Assembly (NCBI GenBank): GCA_002085355.1
Contig: NATN01000163.1
Location: forward strand, 1 to 6,431
DNA: 6,431 nucleotides
Origin: Candidatus Zhuqueibacterota bacterium 4484_87
GTDB taxonomy: Bacteria; Zhuqueibacterota; Zhuqueibacteria; Thermofontimicrobiales; Thermofontimicrobiaceae
Reading direction: 5' to 3'
Shown: in pieces, positions 1-6,335 of the stretch
Numbering within the stretch: position 1 is the stretch's first letter
Layout: every line of letters starts with the position of its first letter
Position numbers and translations under genes: made by a program
The notes under the pieces: model-generated
What the model saw: only the letters and a program-made list of their open reading frames with translations
Told to the model about the DNA's origin: nothing
Database searches by the model: none

Positions 1-2
1 GC

Positions 3-1205
3 GCCATGAGCAAAAGCGTCCAGCGATTGCTGGCTCTGCGCGATGACATCACCCAACAGAAAAAACGGATTGCTGCAGGTGACTCCATCGCCGCTGCCAT
101 GGATAGCGTGACCATCGATCAGGAACGTGAAGAATACACCATCGGTTACATCGACAGCATGTTTTCCGATACAACTCATTTTGACATGGATAGTCTAAAA
201 ATTTACGACGACAGTTCGCGCACAATTTTAACGGACTCCATTCGCATCGCATTTCAGGACGAGGAAAATATTGAGTTAAGAAAACGCATTCTCAAACAAA
301 TTGAAATTGCCCAACGCCGCAACAAAAATAGATTCAATAAATTTGACAACTTTGATGAGCAGGAAAGACTAAGACGCGAGGAAGAAGAGAGGAAGAAGCA
401 GCAAAAGGTTGTCCTGAAAACAGGCGAGCTGGGCACGCCTCATGAGGAGTTGATCAAAGACAAACTCTTATTGGCGGAAATTTACCTGTTTGAATTCAAT
501 CAACCGGATTCGGCACTGAAAGAATATCTTGACATATTACAAATTGATACTTCAAAAACCGTCATCCCTAAAGTGCTCTATTCCATCGGGTACATTGCTG
601 AAAATTTCAAACAGGATACTGTGTTGGCTGACTCCATGTTCAAACGACTCATCGACGAATTTCCTGATGATGAATTTGCGCAAGCAGCGAGAAAACAAGC
701 AAAAACAATCAGTTTTCCCGATCCGGAATTGCAAATCAAACAGAAATATTTATCAGCGGAAAAAGCCTATGTTGATGATCGAAAAATAGATGTAGCTTTG
801 AACACATTTTCCACTATTCAGGAAGAATACCCCACATCAGAATTCGCGCCAAAATCGCTTTTCGCCATGGGATGGATTTATGAGAATGATTTAAAAAATC
901 CGGACAAAGCGTTTGAAGCTTACCAGGCTTTGCTGGAAAAATATCCGCATTCGGTCTATGCCAAACAGGTGCAGAAAAAAGTAGCTGCTGTAAAAAAAGC
1001 GAATAAATCAGGAAAGGAAAACACAGCAGTCGAAAAAGTCGCTGTTGAACAGCCTGTGAAAAAAACAGAAACCGCGGCAAAAGCAAGTGAAAATTGGGGA
1101 GACGAAACAGATATTGCTTCAATGACCAAAGAAGAATACCGAAGATATTTGTTGCTGGAAATGCAAAAAAATGATCCACGAAGAAAAACACCGAAGAGGT
1201 GGTAA
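3..1205 (+). CDS. TPR-repeat protein, C-terminal part (5' end outside window)
   Basis: Reads as a tetratricopeptide-repeat protein of the BamD/YbgF-like type, probably a periplasmic or envelope scaffold; the exact function is not recognised. Numbering is from the Met at base 6. Residues 1-110 are polar and helical, and 112-135 are a very highly charged Glu/Arg/Lys stretch likely to form a coiled coil. Residues about 150-325 hold TPR-like helix pairs with typical pieces such as PDSALKEYLDIL, ADSMFKRLIDEFPDDEFA and KAFEAYQALLEKYPHSVYA. A Lys/Ala/Glu-rich linker (about 327-362) leads to a basic C-terminus ending KRW. The frame stays open upstream of the Met to the window edge, only five bases precede it, and the start resembles neither a signal peptide nor a normal N-terminus. 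The true start is therefore probably outside the window. The stop is 14 nt before pyrK, so it likely shares that transcript. Confidence 0.8.
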   Translation, partial: AMSKSVQRLLALRDDITQQKKRIAAGDSIAAAMDSVTIDQEREEYTIGYIDSMFSDTTHFDMDSLKIYDDSSRTILTDSIRIAFQDEENIELRKRILKQIEIAQRRNKNRFNKFDNFDEQERLRREEEERKKQQKVVLKTGELGTPHEELIKDKLLLAEIYLFEFNQPDSALKEYLDILQIDTSKTVIPKVLYSIGYIAENFKQDTVLADSMFKRLIDEFPDDEFAQAARKQAKTISFPDPELQIKQKYLSAEKAYVDDRKIDVALNTFSTIQEEYPTSEFAPKSLFAMGWIYENDLKNPDKAFEAYQALLEKYPHSVYAKQVQKKVAAVKKANKSGKENTAVEKVAVEQPVKKTETAAKASENWGDETDIASMTKEEYRRYLLLEMQKNDPRRKTPKRW

Positions 1206-1219
1206 GAAAGGATATGTGA

Positions 1220-2032
1220 ATGCGCGCTAATACAGACACCACAATTCGACTGGCAACTGGCAAAATTTTAGCGGCATTCTCTGTTACTGAAGACATCAAA
1301 AAAATTCGCATTTCCCACCGCCAGACTGCTGAATGCGCGCTACCCGGACAATTTATCAATATTAAAACCTCTGATTCGCTCTTTCCGCTGTTGCGCAGGC
1401 CCTTCAGCATCAATCGCACAAATCCGGCGCAGGGCTGGTTTGAGATTTTATTTCGCGTGGTCGGTGCAGGAACAAATGCGCTGGCACAGTTGAAGATCGA
1501 TTCCGACATTGATTTTGTTGGTCCTTTGGGCAATTCATTTTCTCTGCCCGATAAAAGTCAGAATTCTGTGCTCGTCGCTGGCGGACTGGGGATCGCGCCG
1601 CTGGAATTTTTGGCGCAAAAACTAACCGAGGAAAAATTGTCTGCGCATCTTTTCTGGGGCAACCAATCCAGTGAAGCGTTCAGCTATCAGAAGCAATTTT
1701 CGCGTCTGAACCTGAAGACTTTTTTTGCTACCGATGACGGCAGCCTCGGTTTCCGTGGCAATGTTGTGACTTTGCTGGAACGGGAACTCGCGGCTCTGAA
1801 AGACGAAAATATCTGCATTTATGCTTGCGGGCCCAACCCAATGCTGCGCGCGTTGCAAAATTTTGCCGCAGCGAAAAATTTAACCTGTCAGGTTTCTCTG
1901 GAAACAATGATGGCATGTGGTTTCGGCGCTTGCATGGGCTGTAATGTTGAAAAAGCTGACGGCAGTGGTTATTTTTATGTTTGTCAGGACGGTCCGGTTT
2001 TCGATATAAAGGAAATCCGTATTTATGGCTAA
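1220..2032 (+). CDS. pyrK: Dihydroorotate dehydrogenase B, electron-transfer subunit PyrK
   Basis: Iron-sulfur flavoprotein subunit of class 1B dihydroorotate dehydrogenase. It passes electrons from the PyrD FMN through a [2Fe-2S] cluster and FAD to NAD+, in the cytosol. The 270 residues are close to the family norm. The N-terminal beta-barrel carries the FAD-binding RRPFSI at 59-64, and GPLGN is at 101-105. The NAD-binding half has GGLGIAPLEF at 121-130 and YACGPNPML at 201-209. The C-terminal cluster motif has Cys233, Cys238, Cys241 and Cys255 (spacing X4, X2, X13), all four ligands present. The ATG at 1220 has a Shine-Dalgarno-like AGAAAGGA at 1205-1212, 7 nt away, overlapping the stop of the TPR gene. 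Its end overlaps the pyrD start by 8 nt, which suggests translational coupling of two subunits made in equal amounts. No PyrR-type attenuator is seen in the short gap upstream. Confidence 0.96.
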   Translation: MRANTDTTIRLATGKILAAFSVTEDIKKIRISHRQTAECALPGQFINIKTSDSLFPLLRRPFSINRTNPAQGWFEILFRVVGAGTNALAQLKIDSDIDFVGPLGNSFSLPDKSQNSVLVAGGLGIAPLEFLAQKLTEEKLSAHLFWGNQSSEAFSYQKQFSRLNLKTFFATDDGSLGFRGNVVTLLERELAALKDENICIYACGPNPMLRALQNFAAAKNLTCQVSLETMMACGFGACMGCNVEKADGSGYFYVCQDGPVFDIKEIRIYG

Positions 2033-2942
2033 TTTACAGGTTTCTCTGGGAAAAATTCAATTTTCCAATCCCATTCTCACAGCTTCGGGAACTTTTGGCA
2101 CCGGAGAAGAATTCTCGCCATTTCTCGACCTGAATCATCTTGGCGGGATTGTGACCAAAGCAGTCACTCGTGAGCCGAGGGCAGGAAATCCGCATCCGCG
2201 TATCGCAGAGACGTCTGCCGGAATGCTCAATTCCATCGGACTTGCCAATGTTGGCGTGGATCGATTTATTGCGGAAAAATTGCCTTTTTTGAAAGGGCTC
2301 AAATGTCGCGTCATCGTAAATGTCGCTGGAAAAACGATTGACGAATTTGCCGAAGTCATTCGCCGCATTGAATCAGCCGGTGGCATGGATGGCTACGAAA
2401 TCAATGTATCTTGTCCCAATGTAAAAGAAGGCGGCATGGCATTTGGGACCAATCCCGATGTCACAGCCGAAATCACAAAAAAAGCACGGCAGGTGACGGA
2501 TAAATTTCTCACCGTCAAGTTGACGCCCAATGTAACATCTATTACCGAAATTGCCATCGCGGCAGAAAACAACGGAGCCGATGCATTGACGGTGATCAAC
2601 ACGTTGGTCGGGATGGCAGTCGATATCCGATCGAGAAAGCCAAAATTGGCGACAATTACCGGGGGGCTCTCTGGACCTGCGATCAAACCCGTAGCGCTGG
2701 CAAAAGTATTTCAGGTAGCCGGTGCAGTGAAAATTCCGGTTATTGCCTCCGGCGGTATTATGAACGTAAAAGATGTCATTGAATTTTTGATAACAGGAGC
2801 CTCCGCAGTGCAAATCGGCACTGCCAATTTTGTCAATCCTAAAATAAGCGAAAAATTAGTGGATGATTTGGATTCTTACTGCGAGGAGCATCAAATCAAT
2901 TCCATAGAAGAAATTATTGGAACATTAAAATTGAATGATTGA
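2025..2942 (+). CDS. pyrD: Dihydroorotate dehydrogenase B, catalytic subunit PyrD (class 1B)
   Basis: FMN-dependent TIM-barrel enzyme that oxidises dihydroorotate to orotate, the fourth step of de novo UMP synthesis. In class 1B it works in a heterotetramer with PyrK and uses NAD+. Its 305 residues match the family. The catalytic-base Cys130 lies in INVSCPNVKEGG (126-137); a Cys base is characteristic of class 1 enzymes, whereas class 2 has Ser. Other substrate or FMN contacts visible are TKAV at 44-47, MLNSIGLAN at 67-75, Lys165 in VKLTPN, INTL at 191-194, GGLSGPAIKP at 213-222 and the phosphate-binding SGGI and IGTANF near 242-269. The ATG lies inside the end of pyrK, with AAAGGAAA at 2008-2015 as ribosome-binding site. 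No membrane anchor is present, as expected for class 1. The adjacent pyrK supports class 1B over 1A. Confidence 0.97.
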   Translation: MANLQVSLGKIQFSNPILTASGTFGTGEEFSPFLDLNHLGGIVTKAVTREPRAGNPHPRIAETSAGMLNSIGLANVGVDRFIAEKLPFLKGLKCRVIVNVAGKTIDEFAEVIRRIESAGGMDGYEINVSCPNVKEGGMAFGTNPDVTAEITKKARQVTDKFLTVKLTPNVTSITEIAIAAENNGADALTVINTLVGMAVDIRSRKPKLATITGGLSGPAIKPVALAKVFQVAGAVKIPVIASGGIMNVKDVIEFLITGASAVQIGTANFVNPKISEKLVDDLDSYCEEHQINSIEEIIGTLKLND

Positions 2943-2945
2943 ACT

Positions 2946-3524
2946 ATGATTTTGAGAAAAATTATTTTCAGGTTTTTTATTTTGACTTTGTTAATTTTTA
3001 TTTTTGCCTGCGCAAATCCAATGGCAAAAAAATCTGTGGACAAACAAATGGAAGCAGGCATCATTTTTTTGGACCAGGATACCTCTGTACCCAAAAAGAA
3101 AAAGCGAATGCCCGAAGGGGCAACAGTCAACGGCGAGGAAGCTATTTCCCGAGCACAGACACAGGGAATCATTTTTCTTGATTTTGACGATCAGGTCAAT
3201 GAGCTTTCCGGAATGCCGTTAGCCATCAGACAAACTGTACAGCGCGGAAAAGCATCTTATTACGGGGATTCTTTCAAAGGAAAGAGAACAGCCAGCGGAG
3301 AAATTTACAACCCAAGAAAACTTACAGCAGCGCACCGCACTTTGCCCTTTGGGACGCGCGTTCGGGTAACCAATCTTTTCAACGACAAAAGCGTGATCGT
3401 GCGCATCAATGATCGCGGGCCATTCATAAAATCGAGAATTATCGACCTCTCCCGCGCTGCAGCAGAGAAACTGGACATGATTGACAACGGCGTCATTGAA
3501 GTGCTTATCGAAATCATTGAATAA
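2946..3524 (+). CDS. rlpA: RlpA-like septal ring lytic transglycosylase lipoprotein (DPBB domain)
   Basis: Probable lipid-anchored envelope protein with a C-terminal double-psi beta-barrel of the RlpA family. Characterised RlpA proteins are peptidoglycan lytic transglycosylases acting on glycan lacking stem peptides, or are septal binders. Residues 1-21 are a hydrophobic signal sequence with a lipobox-like IFAC, giving a predicted lipidated Cys22. Residues 99-190 match the RlpA core: GKASYYGDSFKG, RTASGE, LTAAHRTLPFGT, VRVTNL, VRINDRGPF, RIIDLSRAAA. His130 and Asp156 lie where the residues needed for catalysis are found in active RlpA. There is no C-terminal SPOR domain, unlike E. coli RlpA. 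The 76 residues between anchor and barrel are unusual and hold a repeated GIIFLDxD (see findings). The ATG starts 3 nt after the pyrD stop, which is the nearest in-frame stop, and has no good Shine-Dalgarno, so it may depend on pyrD translation. Catalytic activity is inferred, not shown. Confidence 0.9.
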   Translation: MILRKIIFRFFILTLLIFIFACANPMAKKSVDKQMEAGIIFLDQDTSVPKKKKRMPEGATVNGEEAISRAQTQGIIFLDFDDQVNELSGMPLAIRQTVQRGKASYYGDSFKGKRTASGEIYNPRKLTAAHRTLPFGTRVRVTNLFNDKSVIVRINDRGPFIKSRIIDLSRAAAEKLDMIDNGVIEVLIEIIE

Positions 3525-3555
3525 AAAACAATATTCACTTTTTTGCTGATTAATT

Positions 3556-3562
3556 AAAGGAG
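3556..3562 (+). promoter_or_regulatory. Ribosome-binding site that fixes the cdsA TTG start
   Basis: AAAGGAG lies 7 nt before the TTG at 3570. No in-frame ATG occurs until well into the membrane region (Met55), so this strong site makes the TTG the likely start codon. Confidence 0.8.
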
Positions 3563-3569
3563 ACTTTTT

Positions 3570-4397
3570 TTGGATTGGAAAAAATTAGGTTCACGCGTAC
3601 TGGTGGCGATTTTCGGCGCGCCGCTGATTATCTTTCTCTTGCTTCACGGCAAACTGCCCTTTGTGTTTTTGATATTATTTATCAATCTTGTGGCTCAGTA
3701 TGAATTTTATCAGCTCACGGAACATAAGAAGATGTTACCTCTGAAAATTTGGGGGTTGCTAATCACAGTCTTTGTCACTTTTTCTTTTTATTACTATGGA
3801 TTGAAATGGCTCTGGCTTATTTTGCTAATTGCTTTTTATGGTATTCTTTTAACTGAGCTATTTCGCAACAACGAATCCGCTACGATGAACGTCTCCGCCT
3901 CGGTGTGGGGCATTATTTATCCGGCTGTCTTCTTTGGCTTTATGATTTTAATTCGGGAACTTCCCAACGAATTGGGTATTGACTACATTGCTGGCGGAAA
4001 ATGGCTGCTACTGATGCTTGTCACTATCTGGATCTGCGATACAGCGGCCTATTTCATCGGCAAAGCAATCGGCAAACACAAACTGTTTTACCGCGTCAGT
4101 CCTAACAAAACCATCGAGGGAGCTGTTGCCGGTGTCGTCTTTTCTTTCATTACAGCATATATTTTTCACTTAACTTACATTCGCACACTTACGTTAGCGC
4201 AATGTTTGACGATCGCGCTTATTGTGGCTATTTTCGCGCAAATAGGCGATCTGGTGGAATCATTGTTCAAACGCGACGCCAAGGTCAAAGATTCTTCAAA
4301 CTTATTGCCGGGACACGGCGGTATGCTGGATCGTTTTGACGCGCCGTTGTTTGTCGCACCGCTTGTTTATCTGTATTTGAAATTCTTTGTTTTTTGA
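3570..4397 (+). CDS. cdsA: Phosphatidate cytidylyltransferase (CDP-diacylglycerol synthase)
   Basis: Integral inner-membrane enzyme that makes CDP-diacylglycerol and pyrophosphate from CTP and phosphatidic acid, the branch point to phosphatidylglycerol, cardiolipin and phosphatidylethanolamine. The 275-residue protein has about eight or nine hydrophobic segments (roughly 9-26, 29-47, 58-76, 79-97, 109-128, 144-163, 184-202, 209-226, 256-274). The complete family signature runs from Ser231 to Asp257: SLFKR, then KDSSNLLPGHGG, then MLDRFD. ICDTAAYFIGK at 155-165 and SPNKTIEGAVAG at 177-188 are the other conserved metal- and nucleotide-binding blocks. The start is TTG, supported by the strong ribosome-binding site and by the typical N-terminus (DWKKLGSRVLVAIFGAPLI). 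It is the last gene of the pyrK-pyrD-rlpA cluster. In many bacteria cdsA follows uppS, which is not here. Confidence 0.96.
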   Translation: MDWKKLGSRVLVAIFGAPLIIFLLLHGKLPFVFLILFINLVAQYEFYQLTEHKKMLPLKIWGLLITVFVTFSFYYYGLKWLWLILLIAFYGILLTELFRNNESATMNVSASVWGIIYPAVFFGFMILIRELPNELGIDYIAGGKWLLLMLVTIWICDTAAYFIGKAIGKHKLFYRVSPNKTIEGAVAGVVFSFITAYIFHLTYIRTLTLAQCLTIALIVAIFAQIGDLVESLFKRDAKVKDSSNLLPGHGGMLDRFDAPLFVAPLVYLYLKFFVF

Positions 4398-4465
4398 ATT
4401 AATTCGGAAAGGCATCACAAAATATAATTCGAAAAGATCAAACAATTCCGTGCCGAAGAGTTTGC

Positions 4466-4490
4466 TGATAAGCTAAAATCTTATCATTTT
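4466..4490 (+). terminator. Weak hairpin after cdsA, possible terminator
   Basis: TGATAAG (4466-4472) and CTTATCA (4480-4486) form a perfect 7-bp stem with a 7-nt loop, followed by TTTT. It is AT-rich, the T-run is short and it lies 69 nt past the cdsA stop. TAAAAT (4474-4479) and ATTTTA (4486-4491) can form a competing stem. It is the best terminator candidate for the upstream cluster, but weak. Confidence 0.35.
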
Positions 4491-4547
4491 AAAAAGCAAC
4501 TGATGTCTGTCTGTTTCCGTTATCATTGAACTATCATTTATCTCATT
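4482..4547. repeat. Three TATCATT direct repeats upstream of a promoter
   Basis: TATCATT occurs at 4482-4488, 4521-4527 and 4532-4538, with a degenerate TCTCATT at 4541-4547. The second and third copies are 11 nt apart, about one helical turn, and lie 33-50 nt upstream of the proposed -35 box. They could bind a regulator, but the stretch is AT-rich and chance is possible. Confidence 0.3.
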
Positions 4548-4570
4548 TTTAAATATTGAAGTATTTTAAC

Positions 4571-4599
4571 TTGACATTTAGTTTTTTTATAATTAAATT
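4571..4599 (+). promoter_or_regulatory. Putative sigma70-type promoter for the coiled-coil gene
   Basis: A perfect TTGACA (4571-4576) is followed 17 nt later by TAAATT (4594-4599), a 4-of-6 match to TATAAT. The surroundings are AT-rich and the start codon is 48 nt downstream of the -10 box. A better -10 (TATAAT at 4588-4593) is only 11 nt from the -35 box and so is unlikely to pair with it. Confidence 0.5.
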
Positions 4600-4647
4600 A
4601 ACAACACGAATAAAAAAAACTTTCATTAAAATAAAGGAGACAGAAAG

Positions 4648-5025
4648 ATGGGATTCTGGGATGATTTAACAAGCATGTTTAAGCGGGGTGTGTCCACTGT
4701 CGCTAAAAAGACTGATGAGTACACCAAAATTGGGAAACTCAAAGTTGATATTATCGGGATCAAAAGGGAAATTGACAAACAGTTCACCATGCTTGGCGGA
4801 AAAGTGTATCAATTAATCGTCGAAGAAAACAATACGAAAATCGCCTCCAACGATGAAGTAAAACAGATCATTGACGAGGTCAAAGATCTGAACGAAAAAT
4901 TGAATCAGAAAAAAGAAGAATTGGAACAAGTGAGGCTCGAATACGGCGAAGAAGTGACTGATGCGGAAGTTGTTGTTGAAGATTCAGATGAGCCTGCCAA
5001 AGGGGAAGATCAACCTCAGGGCTAA
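4648..5025 (+). CDS. Small cytosolic coiled-coil protein, unknown function
   Basis: A 125-residue protein whose function I do not recognise. It has no signal peptide or membrane segment. Residues 1-20 (MGFWDDLTSMFKRGVSTVAK) look like an amphipathic helix. Residues 26-60 form a conserved-looking helical block (KIGKLKVDIIGIKREIDKQF, then MLGGKVYQLI), and 69-100 are a Lys/Glu-rich helix with coiled-coil character. The tail from 101 is acidic and probably disordered. The layout recalls short bacterial proteins in which an amphipathic N-terminus and a GKLK...EI..L..E.G..VY block precede a coiled coil, some of them ending in a zinc ribbon. No Cys residue is present, so there is no zinc ribbon here. 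The ATG has a strong AAAGGAG at 4633-4639. With a promoter candidate upstream and a terminator downstream, it is probably transcribed alone. Confidence 0.85.
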   Translation: MGFWDDLTSMFKRGVSTVAKKTDEYTKIGKLKVDIIGIKREIDKQFTMLGGKVYQLIVEENNTKIASNDEVKQIIDEVKDLNEKLNQKKEELEQVRLEYGEEVTDAEVVVEDSDEPAKGEDQPQG

Positions 5026-5081
5026 TGACAAAACGTTCCCGCCCATCTTTTGCAATATCACTTTGATTCAGGAACATTAAG

Positions 5082-5111
5082 AACGCTCTGCCTTTTTGGT
5101 GGAGCGTTTTT
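5082..5111 (+). terminator. Intrinsic terminator after the coiled-coil gene
   Basis: AACGCTCTGCC (5082-5092) and GGTGGAGCGTT (5098-5108) form an 11-bp stem, two of the pairs being G-U, with a five-T loop. The stem runs straight into TTTTT (5107-5111). This is a convincing rho-independent terminator, 56 nt past the upstream stop. It ends only 3 nt before the Shine-Dalgarno of the next gene. Confidence 0.85.
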
Positions 5112-5114
5112 CAT

Positions 5115-5120
5115 AAGGGA
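5115..5120 (+). promoter_or_regulatory. Ribosome-binding site of the capA-like gene
   Basis: AAGGGA lies 5 nt before the ATG at 5126 and directly behind the terminator hairpin. There is no room for a promoter between the hairpin and this site. Confidence 0.7.
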
Positions 5121-5125
5121 ATTTT

Positions 5126-6319
5126 ATGATCCGTTTATTCTCGCGCGTCTGGATTTTTATAATTTTTCTCTCATGCGCCAATAAACAGCAAACGACTCCG
5201 GCGCTGATAAAAAAAACTGACACGGAAATTTTAAAAGTAGAAAGTTCACTGAAGCGTCAGCAGCTTCAGCAGACACCGGTGATAAATTCCGTCTCTGTCG
5301 TCGCAGTCGGCGATATCATGCTTGGCAATCACACAACGCAATACATTCGCAACCACGGCGCTGAATATCCGTTCTCTGCAACAAGCTCAATCTTGCGCAG
5401 CGGGGACATCACGATGGGCAATTTAGAGGGACCTTTTGTAACTTCCGGTACGCCATTTGATAAAAAATTCACTTTCAAGGTGCCGCCTGACTTGGCCTCC
5501 AGTCTCCCTTTTGCCGGATTCGACGTGATGACCCTGGCGAACAATCACATTCTCGACTATGGCATAGACGGATTGACTGAGACGATTGCTGTTCTCGATT
5601 CATTGAACATTGCCCATTGCGGCGCTGGTTTGGACGAGCACGCTGCTTCCGAACCGGCTATTTTGGAACGAAACGGGTTAAGGATTGCTGTCTTCGGCTA
5701 TTCTATGACTTTCCCTGATGAATTTTGGGCAACAAAAAAATCAGAAGGTACGTGTTTCCCCTACCAGCGCATTCTGGCGCGCACTATTCCGCATTACGAC
5801 TCAACTTGCGACATCGTGGTGGCAAATTTTCACTGGGGACGAGAGTTAAAGAATGTGCCCCGGGATTATCAGAAACAGATGGCTCATAAAGCTATTGATT
5901 TAGGAGCAGATCTGATCATCGGTCATCATCCGCACGTTTTGCAGGGCATGGAAATTTATAAAAACAGGCTCATCGCTTACAGTCTGGGAAACTTCGCTTT
6001 TGCCTCTTACAGCAGGCGGGCAACCGAGAGCGTCATTCTCAAAGCTTATCTAACTAAAGACGGCTTACTTTTTGCGAGAGTCATTCCCATCAACGTTAAT
6101 AATTATGAAATTGAATTTCAGCCGACGCCGTTAAGCGGCGAAAAAGCTAATCAGGTTATCAGCCACTTGAATGACTATTCCGCATCACTTGATTCGGGAA
6201 TCGCATTTGACAATAGTGGTTTTGTCTGGGGAAATTTACTCACGTGCTTTGACTCAAGTGCGCTGATCGATTCTTCAAAATTTTCTGCAACGAAAGGTAA
6301 AACTTTTTTTAGAAAATAA
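5126..6319 (+). CDS. CapA-family (PGA_cap) metallophosphatase-like lipoprotein
   Basis: Probable envelope-anchored member of the CapA/PGA_cap family, a branch of the calcineurin-like phosphoesterase fold. The family is named for poly-gamma-glutamate capsule proteins, but most members have no tested function. Residues 1-16 are a hydrophobic signal followed by Cys17 (FLSCAN), a non-ideal lipobox. After a polar linker (18-54), the domain runs about 55-325 with AVGDIMLG (60-67), GNLEGPF (98-104), LANNHILDYG (137-146), FHWG (235-238), GHHPHVLQG (266-274) and SLGNF (286-290). These supply the Asp, Asn and His expected to bind metal. Residues 330-397 lie past the domain and match nothing I recognise. 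The 397-residue length is close to CapA (about 400). No capB, capC or other capsule gene is in the window, so a capsule role is not supported and no symbol is given. Transcription must read through the terminator or begin upstream of it. Confidence 0.9.
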   Translation: MIRLFSRVWIFIIFLSCANKQQTTPALIKKTDTEILKVESSLKRQQLQQTPVINSVSVVAVGDIMLGNHTTQYIRNHGAEYPFSATSSILRSGDITMGNLEGPFVTSGTPFDKKFTFKVPPDLASSLPFAGFDVMTLANNHILDYGIDGLTETIAVLDSLNIAHCGAGLDEHAASEPAILERNGLRIAVFGYSMTFPDEFWATKKSEGTCFPYQRILARTIPHYDSTCDIVVANFHWGRELKNVPRDYQKQMAHKAIDLGADLIIGHHPHVLQGMEIYKNRLIAYSLGNFAFASYSRRATESVILKAYLTKDGLLFARVIPINVNNYEIEFQPTPLSGEKANQVISHLNDYSASLDSGIAFDNSGFVWGNLLTCFDSSALIDSSKFSATKGKTFFRK

Positions 6320-6335
6320 AATCGAGGCGATATCC

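Noticed and set aside
814..1533. A 239-codon open frame on the - strand
   Set aside because: It lies antisense across the end of the TPR gene and the start of pyrK, has no recognisable domain, and is explained by the frame structure of the well-supported + strand genes.
2373..2813. A 146-codon open frame on the - strand
   Set aside because: It lies fully inside pyrD, and its translation is rich in Cys, His and Arg with no domain pattern, as expected of a shadow frame.
2939..3181. A TTG-started 80-codon frame on the + strand
   Set aside because: It overlaps the rlpA signal-sequence region in another frame and gives no recognisable protein, whereas the rlpA frame encodes a full domain.
3518..3544. 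Small hairpin TGAAT/ATTCA followed by six T after rlpA
   Set aside because: The stem is only 5 bp and AT-rich, overlaps the rlpA stop codon, and is too weak to call a terminator.
4588..4593. Perfect TATAAT
   Set aside because: It is only 11 nt from the TTGACA box, and no other good -35 box lies at the right distance, so TAAATT at 4594 was preferred.
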